This document shows positions 33,887 through 43,842 of a DNA stretch of 64,000 bases, piece by piece (the stretch's first letter is position 1; each line of letters opens with the position of its first letter). The notes beneath the pieces are model-generated. The model searched no databases. It was not told the origin of the DNA and was given only the letters and a program-made list of their open reading frames with translations. Made by a program: the position numbers and the translations under genes. The DNA comes from Holophagales bacterium (GTDB taxonomy: Bacteria; Acidobacteriota; Thermoanaerobaculia; UBA5066), in contig JADJZB010000006.1 of the NCBI GenBank assembly GCA_016719485.1, positions 91,345 to 155,344 of the forward strand, written 5' to 3'.

Positions 33887-35320
33887 ATGCTGGTTGAACC
33901 CCTCTCGAACTCCAGCCGGCCGGTGGCATCCCGTTCGGAAACGGTCCTGGCGGTGGCCCTCGTGGTTGCCGCCCTGGCCTTTGCCTGGGCCCGCTCGGTG
34001 CAGACCCCCGCGGTGGATTTCTTCACGAAGTGGAGCGTGGCTCGCGAGATCGCCGCATCCGGAGGAGCGAACGCCTACTCGGCTGAAGAACGGCAACGGA
34101 TAGGCACGGACCTCGCGCGGGAGTTTCACTCGCCGGCCACGCTCGAACGACACAAGATGGCGACCGCGATCGTCCTGTCGGAGAACCGGGGCGAGATGGA
34201 GGTGGCGGCGAGTCCCTTCCTCTACGCTTCCATGGTCGTCTTCGGCCTGAGTGACTACGAGACGAGCTACCTTCTTTTCGCGCTGGTCTCCCTCCTGGCG
34301 CTCGTGGCGGCCATCCTTCTCCTCTGCCGTCACCTCCTCGTCCCGTTCCACTGGACGCTCGTCCTGCTCACGATCGTGGCGTCCCAGTTCGAGCCGCTGA
34401 GCTCCGATGTCCGCGTCGGCAACATCAACCAGCTTCACCTCGCGGCGGTGGTCGGCGCGAGCCTGCTCGTGTCACCGGGCCGGCGGCACCTGGCGTCCTT
34501 TGCAGCGGGAACGTTGCTCGGTTTCGCGGCAGCGCTGAAGCCGAACGTCCTGCTCGTCCCGGTCTTCCTCCTCGTCGGACTCTGGCTCGACGGGCGCCGG
34601 GCGAGCGCTGCCGCGTTCCTTGCCGGACTTCTGGCCAGCACGGCCGCCGCCTTTGCGGGCGCCGCGGCGTTCTTCGGCGGCTGGAAGTGCTGGCTCGCCT
34701 GGAGGGACGTGCTGCCGACGCTCCTGACGGCGCGCTACGGTGTCGCCCAAGGGAACTTCGGGCTCGCGGCGCTCGTCCACCAGGCTGTCGGAGTCGACGT
34801 CTCCGCCGTGATCCTCCTGCTTCTGCTCTTCTTGCTGGCCTCTGCGCTCTGGCGGTCCCGGAGGAACCCTGCCGGGACTCCGGCGGGATCGGAGAGCGGA
34901 CGAGCCGGACTCCTGCTCGCAGGTCTCGGGTGCGCCTTCATGATCCTCTCCGGGCCCTACGTGTGGATCCACTACTTCGTTCTCGCGCTCCCGCTGGGTG
35001 CCTACGTCTTTTTCAGGCCGGATTTCGGCCTGCCGCGGACGGCGGGGTTCGTCGCGTTCGGCCTGCTTCTCGTTTCGACGACTCTCGTCCAGACGGTCGC
35101 CCCCGAGGCGTTCGTGCTTCAGGCCCTCCTCCTGGACCTGCCCGTGCTCGTCATCGCAGGCCTCGGACTGCGGGACCTGGCGCGGCGGGCACAGCCAGCG
35201 CCGTCGAGGCCGCAGGACCCGGGTTCGCGGCCGCCCGGACTCTGCTATGTTCCGCGCGAAAACGAAGCGGTGTCGGGCGGGATTCGTGAACAATACACGA
35301 TTCGAGACCTGACCCCGTAG
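33887..35320 (+). CDS. Glycosyltransferase family 87 (DUF2029) membrane protein
   Basis: 477 residues from ATG 33887; a TTG nine codons upstream is also possible. About ten to twelve hydrophobic helices run through the protein. The loop after the first helix has the family's acidic motif (TPAVDFFTKWSVAREIAASGGANAYS), matching the GT87 pattern in which Asp residues contact a polyprenyl-phosphate sugar donor. Further typical parts are GNINQLHLAAVVGASLL and LKPNVLLVPVFLLVGLWL. It probably adds a mannose- or arabinose-like sugar to an envelope glycan. It starts 34 bases after the helicase gene. Confidence 0.82.
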   Translation: MLVEPLSNSSRPVASRSETVLAVALVVAALAFAWARSVQTPAVDFFTKWSVAREIAASGGANAYSAEERQRIGTDLAREFHSPATLERHKMATAIVLSENRGEMEVAASPFLYASMVVFGLSDYETSYLLFALVSLLALVAAILLLCRHLLVPFHWTLVLLTIVASQFEPLSSDVRVGNINQLHLAAVVGASLLVSPGRRHLASFAAGTLLGFAAALKPNVLLVPVFLLVGLWLDGRRASAAAFLAGLLASTAAAFAGAAAFFGGWKCWLAWRDVLPTLLTARYGVAQGNFGLAALVHQAVGVDVSAVILLLLLFLLASALWRSRRNPAGTPAGSESGRAGLLLAGLGCAFMILSGPYVWIHYFVLALPLGAYVFFRPDFGLPRTAGFVAFGLLLVSTTLVQTVAPEAFVLQALLLDLPVLVIAGLGLRDLARRAQPAPSRPQDPGSRPPGLCYVPRENEAVSGGIREQYTIRDLTP

Positions 35321-35334
35321 CGGGGAGGGGTGCG

Positions 35335-35616
35335 ATGGCGACGAAGAAGGAAAAGCCCGTGGCGGAGAAGTTCGCGGAGGCCAAGGGGCGGGTCGAGGGG
35401 CTGAAGAAGCGCCCGTCCAACGACCAGCTCCTGGAGCTCTACGCGTACTACAAGCAGGCGACCGACGGAGACGTCTCGGGTTCGCGGCCGGGCATGCTCG
35501 ACCTGAAAGGGCGGGCGAAGTTCGACGCCTGGGCGAAGGCGAAGGGGACCGGGAAGGACGACGCGATGAAGAAATACGTCGCGCTCGTCGACAGGCTCTC
35601 CGCCGAGCTCGGCTGA
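35335..35616 (+). CDS. Acyl-CoA-binding protein
   Basis: 93 residues, the whole protein being one ACBP domain. Conserved parts: EKFAEAKGRVEGLKKRPSNDQLLELYAYYKQATDGDV, the lysine-bearing DLKGRAKFDAWAKAKG and the final KKYVALVDRLSAELG. The Tyr and Lys residues that hold the CoA phosphate in the bovine protein (YKQAT, KGRAKFDAW) are present. ACBP buffers and shuttles long-chain acyl-CoA in the cytoplasm. It is common in eukaryotes and patchy in bacteria. AGGGGTG precedes the ATG. It is followed nine bases later by a hemerythrin gene, probably in one transcript. Confidence 0.93.
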   Translation: MATKKEKPVAEKFAEAKGRVEGLKKRPSNDQLLELYAYYKQATDGDVSGSRPGMLDLKGRAKFDAWAKAKGTGKDDAMKKYVALVDRLSAELG

Positions 35617-35624
35617 CGCCATCG

Positions 35625-36281
35625 ATGCGCCTCCTCGAGGAGCTGCGCGCCGAGCACGAGCTGATCGACCGCGTCGCGGGCTCGCTGCGCAGCTACGCGG
35701 CCGCCCGGGCGAGAGGGGAGGGCGACGCCGCCGACGGCGCCGCCTTCCGCCGATTCTTCCGCCTCTGGGCCGGGGCATGGCACCACGCGCGCGAGGAAGA
35801 GACGCTCTTCCCGGCGCTGGCCGCCAGGGCGGAGCTCTCCCCGGCGCACGGGCCGATCGCAGCGTTCGTCGAGCAGCACCACGAGATGGCGAACGTCCTC
35901 GACACGCTCGACCCTCTCCTCGACCACGAGCCGCTCGGAGCGGACGACGCCCGTCGCCTCGTGGACCTCGCCACGGCCTACACGCGGGAGCTGGGGCGGC
36001 ACATCGACGCCGAGAACTCGGTCCTCCTCCCCGAGAGCGAGGTCCGGCTGCGGCAGGCGAACGTCCTCGAGCTCGAGGGGCGCAGCCCGAAGGAGGAGGA
36101 GCTTGCGGCGCGCGGGGACGGCGAGCGCCTCGTGGGCACCTGGCCGTTCGCGCCCGACACCGGGGGTGTGCGCGGCGAGGGATGCGTCGTTTGCCCGTCG
36201 TACGGGGCGACCTGCCGCGGCGTCGAAGCGGAGTGGTGGAACGCGAGCGAGTGGGAAGAGTTTTCGGACCACCTCGGCTGA
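35625..36281 (+). CDS. Hemerythrin domain-containing protein with C-terminal cysteine motif
   Basis: 218 residues. The first 145 residues are a hemerythrin-like four-helix bundle with di-iron ligands in AEHELIDR, WHHAREEETLFP, EQHHEMANV and GRHIDAENSVLLP. The last 70 residues are unusual: a Trp/Pro-rich segment and a cluster GCVVCPSYGATC that could bind zinc or a cluster or form disulfides. Possible roles are oxygen or NO sensing, iron storage or protection. A possible neighbour in function is the ScdA-type protein encoded at 14.6-15.3 kb. Moderately confident on the family, not on the function. Confidence 0.88.
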   Translation: MRLLEELRAEHELIDRVAGSLRSYAAARARGEGDAADGAAFRRFFRLWAGAWHHAREEETLFPALAARAELSPAHGPIAAFVEQHHEMANVLDTLDPLLDHEPLGADDARRLVDLATAYTRELGRHIDAENSVLLPESEVRLRQANVLELEGRSPKEEELAARGDGERLVGTWPFAPDTGGVRGEGCVVCPSYGATCRGVEAEWWNASEWEEFSDHLG

Positions 36282-36367
36282 CGGAACACGGCTGCTGGGC
36301 GCTATGCTGATCGGTCCCGGGCTCACGCGGCGCCCCTCGGTGCAGAACGACCTCATGGAGGATGTAC

Positions 36368-37732
36368 GTGATCACTGACCTCGTTGGCGACCTGGCCCTC
36401 TCCGTCGGCCTTCCCGCCCTGAAGCGAGCGGTCGGCGTCGTGACGCGGGTGCTTCCCATTCCGCAGCCGACGCTCATGGTCGGCCCGGGCTCCAGCGCGC
36501 GACTCGGTGAGACGGTCGCGGGTCTCGGACACCGACGGTTACTCGTCGTCACCGACGGCGTGATCACGCGGCTCGGTCTGATGAAGCCCCTCCTGGATGC
36601 CCTGACGCGCGGCGGCTCGGCGTTCGTCGTCTTCGACGACGTGCCGCCCGACGCCCCGATCCCGTCGATCGAGAAGGGGATCGACACCTACCTCGGGCAG
36701 GATTGCGACGCGATCGTCGCCTTTGGCGGCGGCTCGGTCATGGACTCGGCGAAGGCGATCGGCGCCGCGGTCGCCAACGGCAAGCACCCTCGAGAGCTGG
36801 TCGGCTACTTCAGGGGGTGGAATCCGCCCCCGCCGCTCTACGCCGTGCCGACCACCGCCGGAACGGGGTCGGAGGTGACCGTGGCCGCCGTGATCTCGGA
36901 TCCGGAGAACGGCACGAAGCTCGTCATCGCCGATACGCGCCTCGTGCCTCGCATTGCGGCGCTCGATCCCAGCCTGATGACGGGGCTTCCCGCACCGATC
37001 ACCGCGGCCACGGGGATGGATGCCCTGACCCACGCGGTCGAGGCCTTCATCGGCGAATGGGGCACCGATTTCACCGACCGGATGGCGCTCGCCGCCGTTT
37101 CGATGATCACCGAGAACCTCCCCGTCGTCTTCGCGAACGGCCAGGACCTCGCCGCCCGCGAGAAGATGGCGCTGGCTTCGACGTACGCGGGGCTGGCCTT
37201 CACGCGCGCCAACGTGGGGAACGTCCACGCCATCGCGCACCAGCTCGGCGGTCGATACCACACGCCGCACGGCCTGGCCAACGCTATCGTGCTCCCCGCG
37301 GTCCTGCGCTTCTCCAGCCCGGCGATCACCAGAAAGCTCGCCACGCTGGCCGCGCGGGCCGGGGTGGGCTATCCGGGTCGGTCGGAGGTCGAGCAGGCAC
37401 GGGCATTCGTGGAGTGGGTAGATGCGATGAATGCCTCGCTCGGAATACCCGCTCAGCTCGACGCCCTGCGGGAGGAGGACATCCCGGCCCTGGCGAAGGC
37501 CGCGTGCTGGGAGGCCGACACCAACTACCCGGTTCCGAGGCGCATGTCGCAGGCCGACTGCGAAGGGCTGCTGCGCCAGATACTGCCTGAGGCGGCCCGT
37601 CCCGAGCCGGCGCAGCGTGAAGAAGCCAGTCAGCCGGAGGTTCGGATCCGGAAGGCGCACACCCCTCGCCGGGTCAAGGGCCCCGAGGTCGAGGGCACGA
37701 CGGAGCGACGGCCGGCGAAGAAAGCGCGTTAG
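36368..37732 (+). CDS. Iron-containing alcohol dehydrogenase
   Basis: 454 residues from GTG 36368, preferred over ATG 36362 because GGAGG (36357-36361) is six bases ahead of the GTG and directly adjacent to the ATG. Group III dehydrogenase features: the NAD loop GGGSVMDSAKAIG, the PTTAGTGSEVT turn, GMDALTHAVEAFI with metal ligands and NVHAIAHQLGGRYHTPHGLANAIVLP. The core ends near residue 405. A basic Ala/Pro/Arg-rich tail of about 50 residues (ends RPAKKAR) is not part of the family. It likely interconverts alcohols and aldehydes; the substrate is unknown. Confidence 0.92.
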   Translation: MITDLVGDLALSVGLPALKRAVGVVTRVLPIPQPTLMVGPGSSARLGETVAGLGHRRLLVVTDGVITRLGLMKPLLDALTRGGSAFVVFDDVPPDAPIPSIEKGIDTYLGQDCDAIVAFGGGSVMDSAKAIGAAVANGKHPRELVGYFRGWNPPPPLYAVPTTAGTGSEVTVAAVISDPENGTKLVIADTRLVPRIAALDPSLMTGLPAPITAATGMDALTHAVEAFIGEWGTDFTDRMALAAVSMITENLPVVFANGQDLAAREKMALASTYAGLAFTRANVGNVHAIAHQLGGRYHTPHGLANAIVLPAVLRFSSPAITRKLATLAARAGVGYPGRSEVEQARAFVEWVDAMNASLGIPAQLDALREEDIPALAKAACWEADTNYPVPRRMSQADCEGLLRQILPEAARPEPAQREEASQPEVRIRKAHTPRRVKGPEVEGTTERRPAKKAR

Positions 37733-37784
37733 CCCACGCGGGAAGGGATAATGGCGGCGCCCTCCCGGGATCGGGCCGAAACCC

Positions 37785-38462
37785 GTGCGCAGAGTCGTCG
37801 TGTTCCTCCTGCTCCTCGCGATCAAGGTCGCGAGCCGCGTCTTCTACCGCCACGAGGTGGCGTGGGTAGGAGAGGTGCCTGCAGAGCTCTGGAAAGGCCT
37901 GCGCCTCGTCGCCCTCCTGAACCACACGAGCCTCTTCGAGCTCCTCTACCTCGGCGACGCTCCGCTGACGCTCCTCTGGGCCATCGCGAGCCGCGGGGTC
38001 ATCCCGGCGGCGCAGAAGACGGTCGATCGTCCGCTGGTGGGGCTCCTGTACAAGCTCGTCGCGCGCCAGGTCGTGCCGATCTCCCGGGAGCGGGACCACA
38101 CGTGGTCCGGCCTTCTGGGCGCGATCCGGCCCGACGGTCTCGTGGTGATGGCGCCGGAAGGCCGGATGATGCGCGCGTCGGGCCTCGACGTGACGGGCCG
38201 CCAGATGTCGATTCGCGGCGGCATTGCCGACGTGCTGCAGGCTCTCGGAGACGGCGGGATGCTGATCGCCTACAGCGGCGGCCTCCACCACGTCCAGGTG
38301 CCGGGGCGGTGGCCCCGGGTCTTCCGGACGGTGCGACTGCGGCTCGAGCGGCTCGACATCGCAGCGTACGTGAAGGCCCTCGGAGAAGGGCGCGATCTCG
38401 AGGCATTCAAGAGGGCGGTGAAGGACGATCTCCAGCGCCGCCTGGACCTGTACCGCTCCTGA
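37785..38462 (+). CDS. Lysophospholipid acyltransferase family protein (PlsC-like)
   Basis: 225 residues from a GTG. An N-terminal hydrophobic helix (VVVFLLLLAIKVASRVF) anchors it to the membrane. NHTSLFELLYL matches the catalytic NHxxxxD/E motif with Glu in place of Asp, and VVMAPEGRMMRASG is the second, substrate-binding block. It probably transfers an acyl group to a lysophospholipid or related lipid. The neighbouring acyl-CoA-binding protein would suit this, but the genes are 2.2 kb apart. The Glu replacement is seen in some relatives and does not rule out activity. Confidence 0.8.
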   Translation: MRRVVVFLLLLAIKVASRVFYRHEVAWVGEVPAELWKGLRLVALLNHTSLFELLYLGDAPLTLLWAIASRGVIPAAQKTVDRPLVGLLYKLVARQVVPISRERDHTWSGLLGAIRPDGLVVMAPEGRMMRASGLDVTGRQMSIRGGIADVLQALGDGGMLIAYSGGLHHVQVPGRWPRVFRTVRLRLERLDIAAYVKALGEGRDLEAFKRAVKDDLQRRLDLYRS

Positions 38463-38491
38463 CGGAGCGGTGGCGAAGAACGGAGACGCAC

Positions 38492-39016
38492 ATGACGGGA
38501 CGCCCCACGCGAGACGAGGCCGCGGCCTACTACTTCACCTACATCGACCGGGTTCCGGGCGACGACGCCGTCGGCGTCATGGAGGCTCAGCTCGAGGAGA
38601 CGACGCTTTTCCGTGGGATATCTGAGGAGGCCTCCCTCCGCCGTTACGCGCCGGGCAAGTGGAGCATCCGCGAGGTGCTGAGCCACATCAACGACACCGA
38701 GCGCGTCTTCCTCTTTCGCGCCTTCTGGTTCGCACGCGGCTTCGACACGCCGCTGCCGAGCTTCGATCAGGACGTCGCCATAGGCTCGGCCCACGCCGAC
38801 GACGTGCCGTGGGCGCGTCACGTCGAAGAGTTTCGGACCATCCGGCAGGCGAGCCTCTCGCTCTTCCGGAACCTCCCGGCCGAAGCCTGGGCGAAAGCCG
38901 GCATCGCCAGCGGAAACTCCTTCACCGTGAGGGCGCTGGCGTACGTCCTGGCGGGGCACGTCGTCCACCACGTCGCGATCCTGAGAGAGCGGTATCTCGG
39001 GGCCCCGGGGGCGTAG
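38492..39016 (+). CDS. DinB family protein
   Basis: 174 residues. It shows the DinB four-helix bundle with the three conserved histidines for metal: WSIREVLSHINDTERVFLFR near residue 65, and the later GHVVHHVAILRERY near the C-terminus. Relatives include metal-dependent hydrolases and thiol transferases such as bacillithiol transferases, though most members are unassigned. The ATG at 38492 is 29 bases after the acyltransferase stop, with CGGAGACG upstream as binding site. Confidence 0.9.
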   Translation: MTGRPTRDEAAAYYFTYIDRVPGDDAVGVMEAQLEETTLFRGISEEASLRRYAPGKWSIREVLSHINDTERVFLFRAFWFARGFDTPLPSFDQDVAIGSAHADDVPWARHVEEFRTIRQASLSLFRNLPAEAWAKAGIASGNSFTVRALAYVLAGHVVHHVAILRERYLGAPGA

Positions 39017-39066
39017 TCGCTCGCACCGCAAGGTCAGCCCCGCGCCGGACACTCACGAGCGAGCCG

Positions 39067-39369
39067 ATGAGATGCGCCTTCGGAAACGGCCTGGTCCTTC
39101 TGCTCTCCGTTCTGGCTTCAGGCCCTCTGAAGGCGGACCTCTTCCGGAAGGTTGCGGCCCAGTCCCCGCTCGCCCGGCAGGTTTCGCTCATCCTCGGCGA
39201 CGACCGGCGGACGATCGCGTTCGGCACGGGCGGGACATGGGAGTTCGACGGAACGGGCCGGGTGGAGCTGCGGCGAACCTCGGGCGCCGGGCGCTTCGTG
39301 GCGTACGGCGTCGTCAACGACGACCAGACGGGTGACGGGACCGTCTTCAGGAGGGTCCGGGACCGCTGA
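39067..39369 (+). CDS. Small exported protein of unknown function
   Basis: 100 residues with an N-terminal signal-like segment (NGLVLLLSVLASGPLKA). The mature part of about 80 residues is rich in short strands and charged residues (VSLILGDDRRTIAFGTGGTWEFDGTGRVELRRTSGAGRFVAYGVVNDDQTGDGTVFRRV). No family was recognised. The coding case rests on length, signal peptide and codon bias; the upstream GAGCGAGCCG is a weak binding site. It ends 35 bases before a convergent gene. Confidence 0.55.
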   Translation: MRCAFGNGLVLLLSVLASGPLKADLFRKVAAQSPLARQVSLILGDDRRTIAFGTGGTWEFDGTGRVELRRTSGAGRFVAYGVVNDDQTGDGTVFRRVRDR

Positions 39370-39404
39370 TCGCTGTGTCGAAGGTGGCGTTGGGCCGAGG
39401 TGCC

Positions 39405-39908
39405 CTACGGCTTCTTCCTCGCGAAGCAGAGGCCCGACCAGGTTTCGTCGACCGCGCAGACCTTGTAGTCGACGAACCCGTTCGCGAGACCGAACGCGCG
39501 GACGACGGCCTCCGTCACGTCGGTCACGACGCCCGACGCCTTCTTCGGCCAGACGATCCAGAGCTTCCCCTTCGGGGCGAGCGCCGCGGTCGCCCTGGCG
39601 AAGCGCGCACCGAGCGCGGCCGCGGACGGGACGAAGAGGAGGAGGACGCCCGCAGACCGGGCCCTCCGGACGACGCGCGCCCCCTTGGGGAGCCCGGCGA
39701 GAAGGGCCTCGAAGCCGACCGGGGCGTCGAGGAGAAGGACCTGATCACCCGCCCGGATTCCGAGCTTCCTCGGTAGCGGCGTTCCGGAGTATCCGGCCGT
39801 CGCGCCGGGAACGGCGGACACAGGCACCCTGGCGACGACACGGGCCACGATCGCAGATGCTAACGCACCGCCTGGGAGAGTCGCGGCGGATTGCTCAGGT
39901 GGTCTCAA
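39405..39908 (-). CDS. DUF3052 family protein
   Basis: About 167 residues if the TTG at 39908 is used, which overlaps the leuB stop by 14 bases; translation may be coupled. A start nearer to GYSGTPL (about residue 40) would give a length closer to other members, but no good codon with a binding site was found there. Family features: AGYSGTPLPRKLGIRAGDQVLLLDAPVGFEALL, LWIVWPKKASGVVTDVTEAVVRAFGLANGFVDYKVCAVDETWSGL. DUF3052 is widespread in actinobacteria and others, and its function is not known. It is the last gene of the branched-chain amino acid run. Confidence 0.8.
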   Translation of the reverse strand: MRPPEQSAATLPGGALASAIVARVVARVPVSAVPGATAGYSGTPLPRKLGIRAGDQVLLLDAPVGFEALLAGLPKGARVVRRARSAGVLLLFVPSAAALGARFARATAALAPKGKLWIVWPKKASGVVTDVTEAVVRAFGLANGFVDYKVCAVDETWSGLCFARKKP

Positions 39909-40975
39909 CCGCCCCGAGAGCGTCTCCGACAGCGCGCGCGAAGGCGGAGCAGGATGCGGAGGGTGCGCCGGGGGCGGCCAGGTCCACGGTGCGAAGGCCT
40001 GCCGCCAGGACCCGCTCCACGGCCGCTTCGATCGCTGCAGCCGGGCGGGGGAGAGCGCAGCCGTCGCGCAGCAGCATCGCCATCGAGAGGATTGCTCCGA
40101 TCGGGTTCGCGACGTCCTTTCCGGCGAGCGTCGGGGCCGAGCCGTGGACGGGCTCGAAGAGGCCGGGACCGTTCCCCAGGCTTGCGGAGGGGAGGAGGCC
40201 GAGCGAGCCGACGAGGGCTCCGGCGAGGTCGGAGAGGATGTCTCCGAAGAGGTTCTCGGTGAGGAGGACGTCGAAGCGGGAGGGGGTCAGGACGAGGGCC
40301 ATCGCGCAGGAGTCGACGTACTGGTGCTCGAGCCGGACCGCGGGGTGGCGGGCGGCCACCTCCTCGACGACGCGGCGCCAGAGGACCGACGTCTCCAGGA
40401 CGTTCGCCTTGTCGACGGAGGTGACGAGGCCGCGGCGTCCTTCGGCGGCGCGGAAGGCGAGCTCCGCGATCCGCTCGACCTCCTCGCGCGTGTAGGGGAG
40501 GGTGTTCACGGCGCGGCCGGCGGCGAGGTCGAGGGAACGCGGCTCGCCGAAGTAGAGGCCTCCCGTCAGCTCGCGGAAGACGACGAGGTCGAGGCCCGCG
40601 GCGATCTCGGGCTTCAGCGGCCCGGCGGCGGCGAGTCCGGCGACGGCTTTCGCGGGCCGGACGTTCGCGAAGACGCCGAGCGATTTGCGGAGGCGGAGCA
40701 GACCCGTCTCCGGCCTACTCTCCCGCGGCTCGCCGTCGAACGCCAGGGTCGCCGACGGCGCCGAGGAAGACGGCGTCCGCGGCGAGGCAGGCGGCGAGCG
40801 TCGCATCGGGGAGCGGCGAGCCGGTCGCGCGGAGCGCAGCCCCGCCGATCTGGTGCTCGGTCGTTTCGGCTTCGATCCCTGCGAGCGCGCAGGCGGCCCG
40901 CAGGACGCCGAGGGCGGCCCTGGTCACCTCGGGGCCGATCCCGTCGCCCGGGAGAACTGCGACTCGCAGCGTCAC
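39895..40975 (-). CDS. leuB: 3-isopropylmalate dehydrogenase, with one apparent frameshift
   Basis: It oxidises and decarboxylates 3-isopropylmalate in leucine synthesis. A GTG at 40975 begins VAVLPGDGIGPEV, the canonical start. The frame then breaks at about 40745: AADAVFLGAVGDP is followed in another frame by FDGEPRESRPETGLLRLRKSLGVFANVRP, the substrate-binding Arg-rich block. One extra G in the CCAGGG neighbourhood explains it. The rest is intact, including the metal and NAD sites (TENLFGDILSDLAGALVGSLGLLPSASLG, HGSAPTLAGKDVANPIGAILS). About 359 residues after correction. It follows the small ORF by six bases. Confidence 0.92.
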
Positions 40976-40981
40976 GGGAAC

Positions 40982-41167
40982 CTAGACGCCCCAGCCGTAG
41001 CCGAACATGTCGCGCAGCTCGTCGTCCTCGGTCGTGCGTGCGAAGGGGAAGGCCGGGGTGGCCTCGGTGGGCGAGGCGTTTGAAGGGCGCTGGGCGGACG
41101 GGCTCGCGGAGGTCTGCCGGGGCTGGGGCCGGGGGGCGGGGCGCTTGTTCGACGGGGTTCTGGACAT
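40982..41167 (-). CDS. Small protein of unknown function between leuA and leuB
   Basis: 61 residues with a good binding site (GAAGGAGA) before the ATG at 41167. The first 40 residues are Pro/Ser/Ala/Arg-rich and probably disordered. The last 16 contain a charged patch and an aromatic tail (TEDDELRDMFGYGWGV). It sits in the operon 30 bases after leuA and six bases before leuB, so it is expressed with them. It matches no family I know. It could be a regulator or stabiliser of a neighbour enzyme, or an ORF kept only for spacing. The disordered composition makes chance coding possible. Confidence 0.6.
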   Translation of the reverse strand: MSRTPSNKRPAPRPQPRQTSASPSAQRPSNASPTEATPAFPFARTTEDDELRDMFGYGWGV

Positions 41168-41197
41168 GGCGGTCTCCTTCTCTTCGTTGCGATGCGT

Positions 41198-42696
41198 TCA
41201 GGCGGCGGCTTCCAGGACCGCCGCGCGGGCGGCCGAGACAGCCGAGAGGTACGACTTGAGAGAGGCGTCGATGGAGTCGGTCGAGGCGGCGTGTCCGGCG
41301 GCTTCGTTTCCGGCGTGCCGCACGCGGACGACGACCTCGGCGAGGGCGTCCTTGCCACCCGTGACGGCGCGCGTCGTCAGCTCGAGGAGCTCCACGTCGA
41401 GCCCGAGGGCCGCGTCGCAGGCCTTCAGCGCGGCGTCGAGCGGGCCGTTGCCGCCGGCCGACGCGGAGCGCCGTTCGCCGTCGACCTCGATCTCGACGGT
41501 GGCCATCGGGAGGAGCTGGTTCCCCGAGAGGGTCTGGTAGCGGACGAGGCGAACGTGGCTGTCGGGGACGCAGGCGACGAGGGCGAGGAGGTCCTCGTCC
41601 CAGACGTACTTCTTCCGGTCGGCGAGCTCCTTCACCCGGGCGGTGAGGTCCTCGACCTCGTTCTTGTCGAGGCGGATCCCGAGCGCCTTCAGGCGGGACT
41701 CGACCGCGTGCCGGCCGGAGTGCTTGCCGAGGACGAGGCTGCTGTCGCCGGCGCCCACGGACGCCGGCGTCATGATCTCGTAGGTCAGCGGGTTGGCGAG
41801 CATGCCGTGCTGGTGGATGCCCGCCTCGTGGGCGAAGGCGTTCCGGCCGACGACGGCCTTGTTCGGCTGCGGCCAGATGCCGGTGATGGAGGAGAGGAGG
41901 TGGCTCGCGGTCGCGATCTCCTCGGTCTTCACCCCCGTCGAGAGGCCGAGCGATTCGCCCCTGACCCGGAGCGTCATGACGAACTCCTCGAGCGAGGTGT
42001 TGCCGGCGCGCTCGCCGACGCCGTTGATCGTCACCTCCACCTGCCGCGCGCCGTTCTTCACGGCCGCGAGCGAGTTCGCGTTGGCGAGGCCGAGGTCGTC
42101 GTGGCAGTGGGCCGAGAGGGTCACGCCGGGGACGTCGCGGGAGAGCTTCGCGAAGATCTCCCCGTACTCGTCGGGGAGCGCGTAGCCGACCGTGTCGGGA
42201 ATGTTGACGATGGCGGCTCCCGCCTCGTGGACGGCGGCGACGACGTCGCGGAGGAAGCCGTAGTCGCTGCGCGAGGCGTCCTCGGCGGAGAACTCGACCT
42301 CGGGGAAGAAGGTGAGCGCGCAGCGGACGGCCGCCACGGCCTGGCGGAGCGCCTCCGCGCGCGGCATCTTCAGCTTGTGCGCGAGGTGCAGGTCGGAGGT
42401 GGCGATGAAGGTGTGGATGCGGGGGTGGGCCGCGCCTTCGAGCGCCTTCGCCGCCGCGCGGATGTCCTCCTCGCGGGTCCGGCAGAGAGCGGCGACGGTG
42501 CAGGAGACTTCGTTGGCGACGGCCCTCACCGACTCCCGCTCTCCCACCGAGGCGGCGGGGAAGCCGGCTTCGATCACGTCGACCCCGAGCCGCTCGAGCT
42601 GCCGCGCGAGCCGCACTTTCTCGACGCCGTGCATCGAGCAGCCGGGCGACTGCTCGCCGTCGCGGAGGGTCGTGTCGAAGACGAGGACCCGCCCGC

Positions 42697-42700
<4 letters not shown>
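41198..42700 (-). CDS. leuA: 2-isopropylmalate synthase
   Basis: 500 residues, slightly shorter than the 520-residue bacterial norm. It condenses acetyl-CoA with 2-oxoisovalerate, the first step of leucine synthesis. Active-site motifs: VFDTTLRDGEQSPG with metal-binding Asp, LSAHCHDDLGLANANSLAAV with two metal-binding His, and GNTSLEEFVM. The C-terminal 130 residues (VKELADRKKYVWDEDLLAL...TVEIEVDGERRSASAGGNGPLDAALKA) form the leucine-binding regulatory domain, so feedback inhibition is expected. ATGA at 42697-42700 overlaps the ilvC stop, implying coupled translation. Confidence 0.96.
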
Positions 42701-43797
<1,097 letters not shown>

Positions 43798-43842
43798 GGG
43801 CGTCTCCTTCGTGTCCTCGTCTTCTCTTGTCTTCTCTCGGAT

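Noticed and set aside
36362..36364. ATG as start of the Fe-alcohol dehydrogenase
   Set aside because: GGAGG directly abuts it, leaving no spacing; GTG at 36368 has six bases.
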